Below the pieces are notes generated by a model, which saw only the letters and a list, made by a program, of their open reading frames with translations, did not search any database and had not been told where the DNA came from. Made by a program: the position numbers and the translations under genes. DNA of 64,000 nucleotides from CADCTB01 sp035494015 (GTDB taxonomy: Bacteria > Actinomycetota > Acidimicrobiia > Acidimicrobiales > AC-14). The stretch is from positions 1-64,000 of the forward strand of contig DATJHJ010000059.1 in NCBI GenBank assembly GCA_035494015.1. Direction: 5' to 3'. The first letter of the stretch is position 1. Each line of letters begins with the position of its first letter. Below are positions 42,073-51,371 of this stretch, one piece after another.

Positions 42073-42576
42073 GTGTTCAGCGCCTTCTACGGCACCTTCT
42101 CGACCATCGCCTTCACCGTGTTCGGCCTGTGGATGTTCGTGGCCCAGGCCCGGTTCCGGGAGTGGATGGAGAACCGGGACCAGTACCGGCGGGCGTCGGC
42201 GGTGTCGATCATGTTCGCCCTCCCGGGCCTGATGGCCCTGCTGGCCCTCATCAACGCCGACAGCACCACGCTGTGGAAGGTGGCCTTCGGCGTCACCTCG
42301 GCGGTGGCGATCCTGCTGCTCGTCGCCCTGCAGCGCCGGCCGGCCGGGACCCCGGCGGGGGTCAACGAGCTCGGCAACTGGATCGCCGTCGTCATGTTCG
42401 CCGGCATCGCCCTCGTGGCCGCCTTTCCGAGCGTGGTCGACGGTGTCGGCCTCGAAGGCCAGTACCGGCACGTCGAGTTCTTTTTCTTTTCCATGCTGCT
42501 GCTCGACGGCCTGGTGCTGGCCTGGATCATGCTCTTCGCCGAGTCCCTGCCCGCGAACGAGCGCTCTACCGCCTGA
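42073..42576 (+). CDS. Conserved membrane protein, five TM segments
   Basis: 167 residues from GTG 42073 (MFSAFYGTFSTIAFTVFG...). TM segments include IAFTVFGLWMFVAQ, SIMFALPGLMALLALI, VAFGVTSAVAILLLVAL, WIAVVMFAGIALVAAFP and FFFFSMLLLDGLVLAWIMLF. TACCGT (42061-42066) 6 nt before the GTG supports this start over the earlier in-frame GTG at 42019. Function unknown. Its end overlaps the convergent DUF4015 gene by 11 nt. Confidence 0.7.
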   Translation: MFSAFYGTFSTIAFTVFGLWMFVAQARFREWMENRDQYRRASAVSIMFALPGLMALLALINADSTTLWKVAFGVTSAVAILLLVALQRRPAGTPAGVNELGNWIAVVMFAGIALVAAFPSVVDGVGLEGQYRHVEFFFFSMLLLDGLVLAWIMLFAESLPANERSTA

Positions 42577-44302
42577 CCTGCACCAGCGACGGGCTCAGCG
42601 CCTGCGTCGTGTAGACACCGCCCGCGTTCCACAGCAGCCAGTCGCCCACGCCCAGGGAGGCGGCGGCGTCGATCTGGGCCCGCACCTGGGCCGGGCCGTA
42701 CGCCTGGCCCAGGCTGAAGTCCTGCAGCCACGGGGTCAGGGCGATGCCCGTCCCCGCGGTCTTGGCCTGGAAGTCGGCCAGCGAGGCCTTGATGATGTCG
42801 AACGGCTGCTTGTTGGGGTTGGCCACGTTGTACTCGCCGTTGACCCAGTGCGAGGGGTAGAGCATGGGGGCCAGGTAGTCGACGTGGCGGGCCATGCGAG
42901 GGACGTCCTGGCCCACCGCATCGGGGCGGCTGGCGGCGATGCCGAAGACCGAGGCGCCCTGGTAGACGCAGCGCTGGTGCAGGGCAGCCTCGGTGGTGGA
43001 GAGGAAGGTGACGATGGCGTTCGACGTGTTCTCCGGCAGCCCGGGGATCCGCATGGTCGCCGGGTCGCCCTCGGGCCGGCGGACGTAGTCCCACAGGATG
43101 TCGTCGACCCCGGCATCGGCCGCCTCGAGGGCGATGTCCAGGTTGTACTGGTGGACCTCCGGCCTGGCCGGGTTGGTGAACCCGCCGTAGGTGTCGAGCA
43201 TCTTGGTCCCGTCCGCGGTCTGGACGACCCAGTCGCGCTTGCCGTTGTCCCACGCCCAGCGGGCCAGCGGCGGGTCGCGGAAGGCGACGATGCGCCCGAT
43301 GACCCGGACGCCCCGCCCCTTGAGGTCGGCCACCACGTCCTTCAGCTTGAACTCCGGCCGCACCGCCCCGACCTGGATGGCGAGCGGGACATGGGAGTCG
43401 TAGCCGACGATCCCGCTCTCGTCCTTCAGGTCAAGCTCGACGGTGGACACCAGGCCGGCGTCGATCAGGCTGATGATCCCCTTGCGCAGGGGCTCGTAGC
43501 CCCAGGCCGCGTCGGTGACGTGGACGCCCTGGCCGCCGGGGTAGCGCACGGGGGCGATGACCTCCCGGCTCGTCTGGTTCCCGGCCACATCGGTGGCCAC
43601 CAGCTGCAAGGGGGCGTCCGGGGTGCGGTCGAACGACAGCGTGAACGCGCCGCCGTGCGCCAGACGGACGGGCTGGCCGTCGAGGGTCAGGGTGGTGCCC
43701 GGTTCGGCCTGCCCACGGATGGTCACCGGGGCGCACATGTCGACCGGGTCGGCCAGGGCCGGAACGTCGATGCGGGGCGCAGTGTCGTCCACGGTGAACC
43801 GCCGATGGAACCGGTAGTCGCCCATGCCCGGGCGGGGGACGGAGACGGTGACCTCGTGCGGCCCCTCGGCCAGGGGGCCGGGCCGCCACACCACCGTGGG
43901 CCCCTCGGTGTGCCTGGCCGCCGCCGGCACCCGCACTCCGTCGAGCTGTACGTCCACCCGGTCCATGTGGTCGGCAGGATCGATGTCGAAGCGGACGGTG
44001 CGGACGACGAGGGCGGCCGAGGTCAGGACGGCCCGATCGGGGAGGCCGTCGACCCGGACCTCGGCGTGGGTGAAGCTGCGCAGCGCGTTCAGCCCGTACA
44101 GGCCGGCGGCGGCGTAGCCCACGGTGAGGGCGACGGTCATCCCTGATAGCCGCCGGCGGCGGCCCATCGCCGACCGGCGCGGCCGGAGCGACCAGCGCCG
44201 GCCCGCCGGGGTGCCGAAGCTCCAGGAGTCGCGATGGCGCGCCCGCCCCCGCTTCGGCCTCCCCGGCTCGACACCCGGAATCCTGCGTAGGTCAGTGGCC
44301 AT
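42566..44302 (-). CDS. Membrane-anchored DUF4015 putative glycoside hydrolase
   Basis: 578 residues. A basic N-terminus and one TM segment (TVALTVGYAAAGLYGLNAL, about 55-73) anchor it; two Ig-like beta domains follow (about 85-245). The C-terminal domain (about 255-578) matches DUF4015: GVHVTDAAWG, STVELDLKDESGIVGYDS, RGVRVIGRIVAFRDPPLA, DDILWDYVRRPEGD (probable catalytic Asp cluster), and YLAPMLYPSHW. It is a putative glycosidase acting outside the membrane, perhaps on wall polymers. ATG 44302 chosen; GTG 44320 is also possible. Confidence 0.88.
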   Translation of the reverse strand: MATDLRRIPGVEPGRPKRGRARHRDSWSFGTPAGRRWSLRPRRSAMGRRRRLSGMTVALTVGYAAAGLYGLNALRSFTHAEVRVDGLPDRAVLTSAALVVRTVRFDIDPADHMDRVDVQLDGVRVPAAARHTEGPTVVWRPGPLAEGPHEVTVSVPRPGMGDYRFHRRFTVDDTAPRIDVPALADPVDMCAPVTIRGQAEPGTTLTLDGQPVRLAHGGAFTLSFDRTPDAPLQLVATDVAGNQTSREVIAPVRYPGGQGVHVTDAAWGYEPLRKGIISLIDAGLVSTVELDLKDESGIVGYDSHVPLAIQVGAVRPEFKLKDVVADLKGRGVRVIGRIVAFRDPPLARWAWDNGKRDWVVQTADGTKMLDTYGGFTNPARPEVHQYNLDIALEAADAGVDDILWDYVRRPEGDPATMRIPGLPENTSNAIVTFLSTTEAALHQRCVYQGASVFGIAASRPDAVGQDVPRMARHVDYLAPMLYPSHWVNGEYNVANPNKQPFDIIKASLADFQAKTAGTGIALTPWLQDFSLGQAYGPAQVRAQIDAAASLGVGDWLLWNAGGVYTTQALSPSLVQVRR

Positions 44303-44394
44303 GCCCACCCACGGGTCCACCCCTCGGCGGAGGGCCCCTGTCTTGGTCCGGCGCAGAGCCTAACCGTGGCCGCCGGCGGGCGACACGGGCTGCC

Positions 44395-44400
44395 TAGGGT
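44395..44400 (+). promoter_or_regulatory. Leaderless -10 box (TAGGGT) of the stress protein gene
   Basis: TAGGGT, then 6 nt, then ATG 44407. Confidence 0.5.
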
Positions 44401-44406
44401 GGGACC

Positions 44407-44901
44407 ATGGCGAGCGGCGCACCGCGGTCACCGGTGCCCGGCAGCTCCGGTTCCGGCTCCGGCTTCGAGCTCGGGACCGACGGCCCCCGGGTCATCGTGG
44501 TCGGCGTCGACGGGTCCGAGTCCTCGTTCCGCGCCGGGGCGTATGCCGCCGGCCTCGCCCGCCGCCAGGGCGCCCGGCTGGTGGCGGTCTGGGTCCTCCC
44601 GCAGGGCTCTCCCGCCGACCTGTTCGCCGAGACCGCCGCCGTCCTCGCCGATGCTCGCCAGGAGGAGGTCGACCGCCTCGGCCGGATGGTGGAGTGGGGC
44701 AAGGCCTACTACGGCATCCCGTCGGTCACGCTGGTCACGCCGTCCGGCGACCCGTTCCGCGAGCTCAGCCGCGTCGCCGAGGAGGAGCAGGCCGACGCCG
44801 TCGTCGTGGGCGCGTCGGAGCACGCCGGGCACCGGATCGTGGGGTCGCTCGGGCTGCGGCTGGTTCGCGCCGGCCGCTGGCCCGTCACCGTGGTCCCTTA
44901 A
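44407..44901 (+). CDS. Universal stress protein family protein
   Basis: 164 residues. UspA fold: RVIVVGVDGSESSFRAGAYAAGLA (beta1 and ATP-loop Asp), a middle GLARRQGARLVAVWVL, and the C-terminal nucleotide motif VVGASEHAGHRIVGSLGLRLVRAGRWPVTVV (G-2x-G-9x-G(S/T) pattern). The first 20 residues are a Ser/Gly/Pro-rich tail. Probably ATP-binding and stress-induced. Leaderless start. Confidence 0.9.
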   Translation: MASGAPRSPVPGSSGSGSGFELGTDGPRVIVVGVDGSESSFRAGAYAAGLARRQGARLVAVWVLPQGSPADLFAETAAVLADARQEEVDRLGRMVEWGKAYYGIPSVTLVTPSGDPFRELSRVAEEEQADAVVVGASEHAGHRIVGSLGLRLVRAGRWPVTVVP

Positions 44902-44920
44902 GGGGCGGTCAGGGGCAGCG

Positions 44921-45568
44921 TCAGGCGCCGAGGCCGACCGGGCAGCTCACGCCGGTGCCGCCCAAGCCGCAGTACCCGTTCGGGTGGCTGGCCAGGTACT
45001 GCTGGTGGTAATCCTCGGCGTAATAGAACGCCCCGGCCTCGGCGATCTCCGTGGTGATCTCGCCGTGCCGCGCCGCGGTCAGCCGCTCCTGGTACATGTC
45101 CCGTGACGCCTTGGCCGCGGCCAGCTGCTCGGGCGACGAGGTGTACACCGCCGAGCGGTACTGGCTGCCGACGTCGTTGCCCTGGCGCATCCCCTGGGTG
45201 GGGTCGTGGTTCTCCCAGAAGATGCGCAGCATCTCGTCGTACGAGGTGACCGCGGGGTCGAAGACGACGAGCACGGCCTCGGTGTGCCCGGTCCGGCCGC
45301 TGCACACCTCCTCGTAGGTGGGGTTGGGCGTGTGGCCCCCGGCGTAGCCCACCGCGGTCGTGTACACGCCGGGCGCGGTCCAGAACTTGCGCTCGGCGCC
45401 CCAGAAGCAGCCCATACCGAACACCGCCGTCTGCATGCCCTCGGGGAACGGGGGCTGGAGCGGGGTCCCCTTGACGAGGTGGCGCGCCGGCACCCGCATC
45501 GGTGTGTCACGGCCCGGGAGCGCCTCTTCCGCGGTCGGCATGTGGGTCTTGTGTCGGGCGAAGAGCAT
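44921..45568 (-). CDS. msrA: Peptide-methionine (S)-S-oxide reductase MsrA
   Basis: 215 residues. Catalytic motif GMGCFWGAERKFW (nucleophilic Cys), TAVGYAGGHTPNPTYEEVCSGRTGHTEAVLVVFDP, FWENHDPTQGMRQGNDVGSQYRSAVY, and the resolving Cys in the C-terminal GYCGLGGTGVSC tail. Repairs oxidised methionine using thioredoxin. ATG 45568, directly before FARHKTHMPTAEEALPGRD, the usual N-terminal extension. Convergent with the stress protein gene. Confidence 0.96.
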   Translation of the reverse strand: MLFARHKTHMPTAEEALPGRDTPMRVPARHLVKGTPLQPPFPEGMQTAVFGMGCFWGAERKFWTAPGVYTTAVGYAGGHTPNPTYEEVCSGRTGHTEAVLVVFDPAVTSYDEMLRIFWENHDPTQGMRQGNDVGSQYRSAVYTSSPEQLAAAKASRDMYQERLTAARHGEITTEIAEAGAFYYAEDYHQQYLASHPNGYCGLGGTGVSCPVGLGA

Positions 45569-45620
45569 GCGGACAAGTATGGGCCAATGGCGACGGCTAT
45601 CGGGGCTCGCTGATCCGGCC

Positions 45621-46874
45621 ATGGCCGTCCGGCTGCAGTTCGTGCCCGGCCAGGAGCCGCCCGACCTCATCGACCTGCCCTGGGACCTCCCGCTCGAGAA
45701 ATGGGACCACCCCCGCCTGGTGCGAATGGCCGCCGGGGTCAGCCGCCACGTCGTGCGCTTCGTGAGCGACGGCGACCGGGTGTACGCCCTGAAGGAGACA
45801 CTGGAGGAAGACGCCGAGCGCGAGTACGGCATGCTCCGCCTGCTCGGGAGCGAGAACCTGCCGGTGGTCGAGGCGGTGGGCCTGGTCACCGGCCGCCGCA
45901 CCGCCGGCGGCGATCCCGTCGACGGTGTCCTCGTCACCCGCTACCTCGACTACTCGCTGCCCTTCCGGTACCTGTTCAGCGTCGAGGGGGGCTACGGCCT
46001 CGGTCGCCGGCTGGTCGACGCCGCCGTCGTCCTGCTCGTCCGCATCCACGTCGAGGGCTTCTACTGGGGCGACTGCTCGCTCTCCAACCTGTTGTTCCGA
46101 CGGGACGCCGGTGCGCTCATGGCCTACCTCGTCGACGCCGAGACCACCGAGCGCCGCCAGCCGATCCAGACCGGCATGCGCCAGTCCGACCTGGATCTGG
46201 CCCGGGAGAACATCGCCGGGGGGTTGTTCGACCTGGAGGCCGAGGGGCTCTTGTCGCCCGACATCGACGTCCTCGCCCTCGCCGACCTCGTCGAGGAGCG
46301 GTACACGCTGCTCTGGGACGAGCTCACCGCCAGCCTCGAAGTCGACATCCGGGAGCGCCACCTGATCGAGGGCCGCATCCGCCGGCTCAACGACCTGGGC
46401 TTCGACGTCGGGGAGCTCATCGTGGAGCACGAAGCCGAGGGCGACCGGCTCCGGGTCACCCCCGCGCTGGTCGAGGAGGGCCACCACTCGCGCGAGCTGC
46501 AGCGCCTCACCGGCCTGTACGTGCAGGAGAACCAGGCCCGCCGCCTGCTCAACGACATCGCCGCCTACGGCGCCCACCTGCAGCGGGTGGAGGGGCGGGC
46601 GCAGCCGCAGGCCGTCGTCGCCGCCCGGTGGATCGCCGAGGTCTACGAGCCCATCGTGGCCCGCATCCCGCCGGAGCTGAGCGGCCGCCGCGAGCCGGCC
46701 GAGCTGTTCCACGAGCTGCTCGAGCATCGCTACTACCTGTCCGAAGCAGCGGGTCAGGAGGTCGACAACGAGACCGCGCTGCGCTCCTACCTCGATTCGG
46801 TCCTGCGGTTCCGGCCTCCGGAGAAGGTCATCTTCGACGACGAGAGAACCAGCATCTACCCCGACGAGGAATAG
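45621..46874 (+). CDS. DUF4032 protein with Kdo/kinase-like domain
   Basis: 417 residues. N-terminal ~250 residues resemble a lipopolysaccharide-kinase (WaaP/Kdo) fold: VRFVSDGDRVYALKETLEEDAEREYGMLRLL (glycine loop and catalytic Lys), GFYWGDCSLSNLLFRRDAGALMAYLVDAET (HGD-like loop and DxE metal motif). The C-terminal half matches DUF4032 (DFDVGELIVEHEAE and the YVQENQARRLLNDIAAYGAHLQ helical repeat). Substrate unknown; common in actinobacteria. ATG 45621. Divergent from msrA. Confidence 0.85.
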   Translation: MAVRLQFVPGQEPPDLIDLPWDLPLEKWDHPRLVRMAAGVSRHVVRFVSDGDRVYALKETLEEDAEREYGMLRLLGSENLPVVEAVGLVTGRRTAGGDPVDGVLVTRYLDYSLPFRYLFSVEGGYGLGRRLVDAAVVLLVRIHVEGFYWGDCSLSNLLFRRDAGALMAYLVDAETTERRQPIQTGMRQSDLDLARENIAGGLFDLEAEGLLSPDIDVLALADLVEERYTLLWDELTASLEVDIRERHLIEGRIRRLNDLGFDVGELIVEHEAEGDRLRVTPALVEEGHHSRELQRLTGLYVQENQARRLLNDIAAYGAHLQRVEGRAQPQAVVAARWIAEVYEPIVARIPPELSGRREPAELFHELLEHRYYLSEAAGQEVDNETALRSYLDSVLRFRPPEKVIFDDERTSIYPDEE

Positions 46875-46902
46875 AGCGCGGCACATTTGGTAACAAACCG
46901 CT

Positions 46903-46938
46903 GTGCAACCCTCGCGATGGGTTCACGAGCGGTTGCAC
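46903..46938. promoter_or_regulatory. Inverted repeat upstream of the sugar ABC importer
   Basis: GTGCAACC (46903-46910) and GGTTGCAC (46931-46938) are exact complements with 20 nt between. An ACCGC/GCGGT pair extends the symmetry at slightly different spacing. It lies in the 115-nt leader of the binding-protein gene and could be a repressor site. No -10 of the TANNNT type is clear. Confidence 0.4.
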
Positions 46939-46989
46939 GTCGAGGAGCGGCGCAGTCGTTGGTACGGGATCCCAGGAGCGAGGGACAAC

Positions 46990-48285
46990 GTGGACAACGG
47001 ACGGAAGTGGCCCATGGCCTTGGCCCTCGCCTTGTTCGCCACCGTGCTCGGAGCCTGCGGCGGGGGCGGCGGTTCCGGCACGGCCACCCTGAACTGGTAC
47101 ATCAACCCGGACAACGGCGGCCAGGCCGAGCTGGCGGCCAAGTGCTCCGCGGCATCGAACGGGGCGTACCGGATCAATACGTCGACCCTGCCCAACGACG
47201 CCACGTCCCAGCGCGAGCAGCTGGTCCGCCGCCTGGCGGCCAAGGACTCCTCCATCGACCTGATGAGCCTGGACCCGCCGTTCATCCCCGAGTTCGCCGC
47301 CGCCGGCTTCCTGCGCCCGTTCTCCGACGCCGAGGCCGCCGAGCTCACCGCCGGCGTCCTGGCCGGTCCGATCGCCTCGGCCACCTGGAACAACAAGCTG
47401 GTGGCCGCCCCGTTCTGGGCCAACACGCAGCTGCTCTGGTACCGCAAGTCCGTGGCCCAGAAAGCGGGCATCGACCCGTCCCGGCAGCCCGTCACGTGGG
47501 ACCAGATCATCAAGATCGCATCCGACAACGGTAAGACGGTCGAGGTCCAAGGCAACCTGTACGAGGGCTACATGGTCCTGGTCAGCGCCCTGGTCAGCTC
47601 GGCCGGCGGTCAGATCCTGCAGAACCCCGAGGCGGGCAAGGACGTGAAGACGTCGATCGACTCGGATGCCGGGCGCAAGGCGGCGGCCGTGATCTCCGAG
47701 CTGGCCCATTCCAAGGCGGCCGATCCCGCCCTGTCGACCACCGACGAGGAAGCTGGGCGGGCCGCCTTCCAGGGACCCAACGGTGGCTTCATGGTCAACT
47801 GGGCCTACATCTACGGGGCGGCCCAGGAGGCCGTGGCTGCCGGGTCCCTCAGCCAGTCGGTGCTCGACGACATCGGTTGGGCCCGCTACCCGCGGGTCGA
47901 CGCCGGGACGGAGAGCAAGCCCCCGCTGGGCGGCATCAACCTGGGCGTCGGCGCCTTCGGCCACCACAAGGACGACGCCGTGCAAGCGGTGCGCTGCATC
48001 ACGTCGCTCGAGAGCCAGATCCAGTACATGATCAAGTCGAAGAACCCGGGCGCCCGGGCCGCGGTGTACGACAACGCCGACGTGCGCCGCATCTTCCCCA
48101 TGGCCGACGCCATCCGCGACTCGATCGGCGGTGGCGCCCCCCGCCCGAAGACGCCCTATTACACCGACGTCAGCTCGGCCGTGCAGCGCAGCTTCCACCC
48201 GCCGGCCTCCGTCGACCCGAACCGCACGCCGGCGAAGGCCGCCAGCCTCATCGTCAACGTCCTCCACGACAAGGTCCTGTTGTGA
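46990..48285 (+). CDS. ABC transporter solute-binding lipoprotein (sugar family 1)
   Basis: 431 residues. Lipoprotein signal WPMALALALFATVLGACGGG (Cys about 22). A family-1 extracellular binding protein: LNWYINPDNGGQAELAAKC, STLPNDATSQREQLVRRLAAKDSSIDLMSLD, VAAPFWANTQLLWYRKSVAQKAG, PVTWDQIIKIA, and the late AVYDNADVRRIFP. It resembles LpqY/MalE-type proteins for trehalose or maltose. GTG 46990 follows GAGGGA. It heads a four-gene operon (46990-51371) with the two permeases and ATPase. Confidence 0.93.
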   Translation: MDNGRKWPMALALALFATVLGACGGGGGSGTATLNWYINPDNGGQAELAAKCSAASNGAYRINTSTLPNDATSQREQLVRRLAAKDSSIDLMSLDPPFIPEFAAAGFLRPFSDAEAAELTAGVLAGPIASATWNNKLVAAPFWANTQLLWYRKSVAQKAGIDPSRQPVTWDQIIKIASDNGKTVEVQGNLYEGYMVLVSALVSSAGGQILQNPEAGKDVKTSIDSDAGRKAAAVISELAHSKAADPALSTTDEEAGRAAFQGPNGGFMVNWAYIYGAAQEAVAAGSLSQSVLDDIGWARYPRVDAGTESKPPLGGINLGVGAFGHHKDDAVQAVRCITSLESQIQYMIKSKNPGARAAVYDNADVRRIFPMADAIRDSIGGGAPRPKTPYYTDVSSAVQRSFHPPASVDPNRTPAKAASLIVNVLHDKVLL

Positions 48286-48322
48286 TGCGCCTCCCCACCC
48301 GTTCGTCGCAAAGGCGGTGCCC

Positions 48323-49252
48323 ATGACCATCACCGCTCCCCCTACTGCGGCGCCTGTTGCCGAGATCCCGCCGGTCAGTGAGCGGACGCGGAACGAGAAA
48401 CGGCTGGGGTGGAAGCTCACCGCTCCGGCGGTGATCGTGATGCTGGCCGTCACCGCCTACCCGATGATCAACGCCCTGTGGCTGTCGTTGTTCAGCTACC
48501 GGCTCACCGACCCGAACGCCCGGTCCTTCGTCGGCCTGCGCAACTACGGGGTGGTGCTCACCGACGGGCTGTGGTGGCAGGACGTGTTCACCACGGTGAT
48601 CATCACCGTCGTCACCGTGGTCATCGAGCTGTTGATCGGCTTCGCCTTCGCCATGGTCATGCACCGCGTCGTCTTCGGGCGCAAGGTGGTGCGGACGTCC
48701 ATCCTGATCCCCTACGGGATCATCACCGTGGTCTCCGCCTTCGCCTGGAAGTACGCCTTCTCGCTCGACACCGGCTTCATCAACAACTGGTTCGGCCTCG
48801 GCAACTACGCCTGGTTCGGCCACCGGTGGTCGTCACTGTTCGTCATCTGCCTGTCGGAGATTTGGAAGACGACGCCCTTCATGTCGCTCCTCCTGCTCGC
48901 CGGCCTGGCCCAGGTGCCGGAGGATCTACAAGAGGCGGCCAAGGTGGACGGGGCCAACTGGACCCAGCGGCTCACCCGGGTGACGCTGCCGAACATGAAG
49001 GCGGCCATCATGGTCGCCGTCCTGTTCCGGACCCTCGACGCCTACCGGCTGTTCGACAACGTGTTCGTGATGACGGCGGGGGCGCAGAAGACCGAGACCG
49101 TGTCGTTCCTGGCGTATCGCCAGACCATCAGCCGCACCGCCCTCGGCCTGGGCTCGTCGGTGTCCGTGCTGCTGTTCCTCACCGTGGTCGGCATCGCCGC
49201 CCTGTTCATCAAGGGCTTCAAGGTGGACCTCAGCTCGGTCCGGGGACATTGA
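48323..49252 (+). CDS. Sugar ABC transporter permease (MalF/SugA type)
   Basis: 309 residues, six TM segments after a cytoplasmic N-terminus (SERTRNEKRLGWKLTAPAVIVMLAVTAYPMINALWLSL). The EAA motif that contacts the ATPase is EDLQEAAKVDGANWTQRLTRVTLPNMKAAI. Other conserved segments: GLRNYGVVLTDGLWWQDVFTTVI and WKTTPFMSLLLLAGL. ATG 48323, with AAGGCGG 6 nt upstream. The second permease follows. Confidence 0.95.
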   Translation: MTITAPPTAAPVAEIPPVSERTRNEKRLGWKLTAPAVIVMLAVTAYPMINALWLSLFSYRLTDPNARSFVGLRNYGVVLTDGLWWQDVFTTVIITVVTVVIELLIGFAFAMVMHRVVFGRKVVRTSILIPYGIITVVSAFAWKYAFSLDTGFINNWFGLGNYAWFGHRWSSLFVICLSEIWKTTPFMSLLLLAGLAQVPEDLQEAAKVDGANWTQRLTRVTLPNMKAAIMVAVLFRTLDAYRLFDNVFVMTAGAQKTETVSFLAYRQTISRTALGLGSSVSVLLFLTVVGIAALFIKGFKVDLSSVRGH

Positions 49253-49265
49253 GGGGGGAGCGCCA

Positions 49266-50102
49266 GTGAACGACGAGCACCGCGTGCGCAGTGGGTTGGC
49301 CAAGTACGGCGGCCCGCTGGTCGTCGTGGCCTGGACGCTGTTCCCGGTCGTCTGGATCCTGTCGCTGTCGTTCAAGGCCGAGACCGACATCAACAACAAG
49401 AAGTTCCTGCCCAGCTCGTGGACGCTGCAGAACTACCGGACCGTCTTCAAGACCCCGCTGTTCACCAGCGCCCTGCGCAACTCGATCTTCATCTCCCTGA
49501 TCGCCACCGTGCTGTCGGTCATCATCGCCACGGTGGCGGCCTACGCCATCGCCCGGCTGGAATTCCCGGGCAAGCGGCTCATCCTGTCCCTGGCCCTCGC
49601 CATCGCCATGTTCCCCGCCGTGTCGCTCGTCGGCCCCCTGTTCAACATCTGGCGGTCGATCCACCTGTACGACACGTGGCTGGGCCTGATCATCCCCTAC
49701 ATGTCGTTCACCCTCCCGCTGTCGATCTGGACGCTGTCGGCGTTCTTCCGGGAGATCCCGTGGGAGATGGAACAGGCGGCCCAGATCGACGGGGCCACAT
49801 CGTGGCAGGCCTTCCGCAAGGTGATCGTCCCCCTCGCCGCCCCTGGTGTGTTCACCGCGGCGATCCTGGCCTTCTTCTTCGCCTGGAACGACTTCGTGTT
49901 CGGCATCTCCCTCACCTCCACCAACCGGGCCCGACCGGTGCCCGCCGCCCTGGCGTTCTTCACCGGGGCATCCCAGTTCCAGCGGCCGGCGGCGGCCATC
50001 TCGGCGGCGGCGGTGATCGTCACCATTCCCGTCGTCATCCTCGTGCTCCTGTTCCAGCGGCGCATCGTCGCCGGCCTCACCGCCGGCGCGGTCAAGGGCT
50101 GA
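49266..50102 (+). CDS. Sugar ABC transporter permease (MalG/SugB type)
   Basis: 278 residues with six TM segments, a short N-terminus, and the MalG-type start VAWTLFPVVWILSLSFKAE. EAA motif: EMEQAAQIDGATSWQAFRKVIVPLAAPGVFTAAI. Other segments: TPLFTSALRNSIFISLIAT and FAWNDFVFGISLTS. GTG 49266 lies 13 nt after the first permease. It pairs with that protein to form the membrane channel of the importer. Confidence 0.95.
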   Translation: MNDEHRVRSGLAKYGGPLVVVAWTLFPVVWILSLSFKAETDINNKKFLPSSWTLQNYRTVFKTPLFTSALRNSIFISLIATVLSVIIATVAAYAIARLEFPGKRLILSLALAIAMFPAVSLVGPLFNIWRSIHLYDTWLGLIIPYMSFTLPLSIWTLSAFFREIPWEMEQAAQIDGATSWQAFRKVIVPLAAPGVFTAAILAFFFAWNDFVFGISLTSTNRARPVPAALAFFTGASQFQRPAAAISAAAVIVTIPVVILVLLFQRRIVAGLTAGAVKG

Positions 50103-50123
50103 ACCTTCGAAAGGCTGAAGACC

Positions 50124-51371
50124 ATGGCAGAGATCACCCTGACCAACATCGTCAAGACCTACGGCGACGGCTTCAAGGCCGTGAACGACGTCAGCCTCGA
50201 CATCGAGGACGGCGAGTTGATGATCCTGGTCGGGCCGTCCGGGTGCGGGAAGTCGACCGTGCTGCGCATGATCGCCGGCCTGGAGGACATCACCTCGGGG
50301 GAGTTGCGCATCGGCGGCCAGCGCATGAACGAGAAGGCGCCCCGCGAGCGCAACCTGGCCATGGTGTTCCAGAACTACGCCCTGTACCCCCACCTGTCGG
50401 TGTTCGAGAACATCGCCTTCCCGCTGCGGCTGCAGAAGCGCAGCGAGGACGAGATCCGCACCAAGGTCCAGGAGGCGGCCGCCACCCTGGAGCTGACCGA
50501 GCACCTGGACCGCAAGCCCAGCCAGCTCTCCGGCGGGCAGCGCCAGCGAGTGGCCATGGGCCGCGCCATCGTCCGGGAGGCGCAGGCCTTCCTGTTCGAC
50601 GAGCCCCTCTCCAACCTCGACGCCAAGCTGCGGGGCCAGATGCGGACGGAGATCTCCCGCCTCCAGCGCCGGCTCGGGATCACCACGGTCTACGTCACCC
50701 ACGACCAGACGGAGGCCATGACCCTCGGCGACCGGGTGGCGGTGCTGCGCAAGGGGCTCCTGCAGCAGGTGGCAACCCCCCGGGAGCTGTACGAGCGTCC
50801 CGTCAACCTGTTCGTGGCCGGCTTCATCGGCTCGCCGCCGATGAACTTCCTACCCGCCAGTGTCGAGGACGGGGGGGTCTCGCTTCCCTTCGCCCGCGTC
50901 GAGCTGCCCCAGCAGATCTGCGAGCGGATCGGCGGGCAGCAGCTGCTGATCGCCGGCATCCGTCCCGACCACTTCGAGGACGCCCGCCTCGTCGACACCG
51001 CCGAGCGCAGCCACGGGGTCACGTTCACGGCCCACGTGGACGTGACCGAGTGGCTGGGCAACGAGCTGTTCGCCTACGTCCCGTTCGAGGCGCCGGCCGA
51101 GGTCACCGACCGGCTCAAGAGCCTGGCCCGGGAGCTCGACAGCGAGTCCCTGCGAACCCAGCTGGTGGCGTCGCTCGACACGGCCAGCGACATCCAGAAG
51201 GGCCAGGACGCCGAGCTGTGGTTCGACGCCACCAAGATGCACCTGTTCGACCCCGCCAGTGGCGAGAACCTGACCCGGGACCTGCTCTACGCGCCGGCGC
51301 CGGCCCGCTCCTCGGGAGCCGGCGGCGCGTCCCCGCCTCCCCGCGCCTCGGCTCCCTCCCGCGGCAGGTAA
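50124..51371 (+). CDS. Sugar ABC transporter ATPase (UgpC/MsmK/SugC type)
   Basis: 415 residues. ABC motifs: Walker A VGPSGCGKSTVLRMIAGLE, Q loop MVFQNYALYPHLSVFENIAF, signature LSGGQRQRVAMGRAIV, Walker B FLFDEPLSNLDA, H loop YVTHDQTEAMTL. The C-terminal half is the TOBE/regulatory domain (FIGSPPMNFLP, ...DAELWFDATKMHLFDP). A Pro/Ala/Ser-rich extension of ~30 residues after the usual end is partly read from sequence also encoding the opposite-strand VOC protein. ATG 50124, 21 nt after the permease; AAAGGCTGAAG site. Confidence 0.96.
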   Translation: MAEITLTNIVKTYGDGFKAVNDVSLDIEDGELMILVGPSGCGKSTVLRMIAGLEDITSGELRIGGQRMNEKAPRERNLAMVFQNYALYPHLSVFENIAFPLRLQKRSEDEIRTKVQEAAATLELTEHLDRKPSQLSGGQRQRVAMGRAIVREAQAFLFDEPLSNLDAKLRGQMRTEISRLQRRLGITTVYVTHDQTEAMTLGDRVAVLRKGLLQQVATPRELYERPVNLFVAGFIGSPPMNFLPASVEDGGVSLPFARVELPQQICERIGGQQLLIAGIRPDHFEDARLVDTAERSHGVTFTAHVDVTEWLGNELFAYVPFEAPAEVTDRLKSLARELDSESLRTQLVASLDTASDIQKGQDAELWFDATKMHLFDPASGENLTRDLLYAPAPARSSGAGGASPPPRASAPSRGR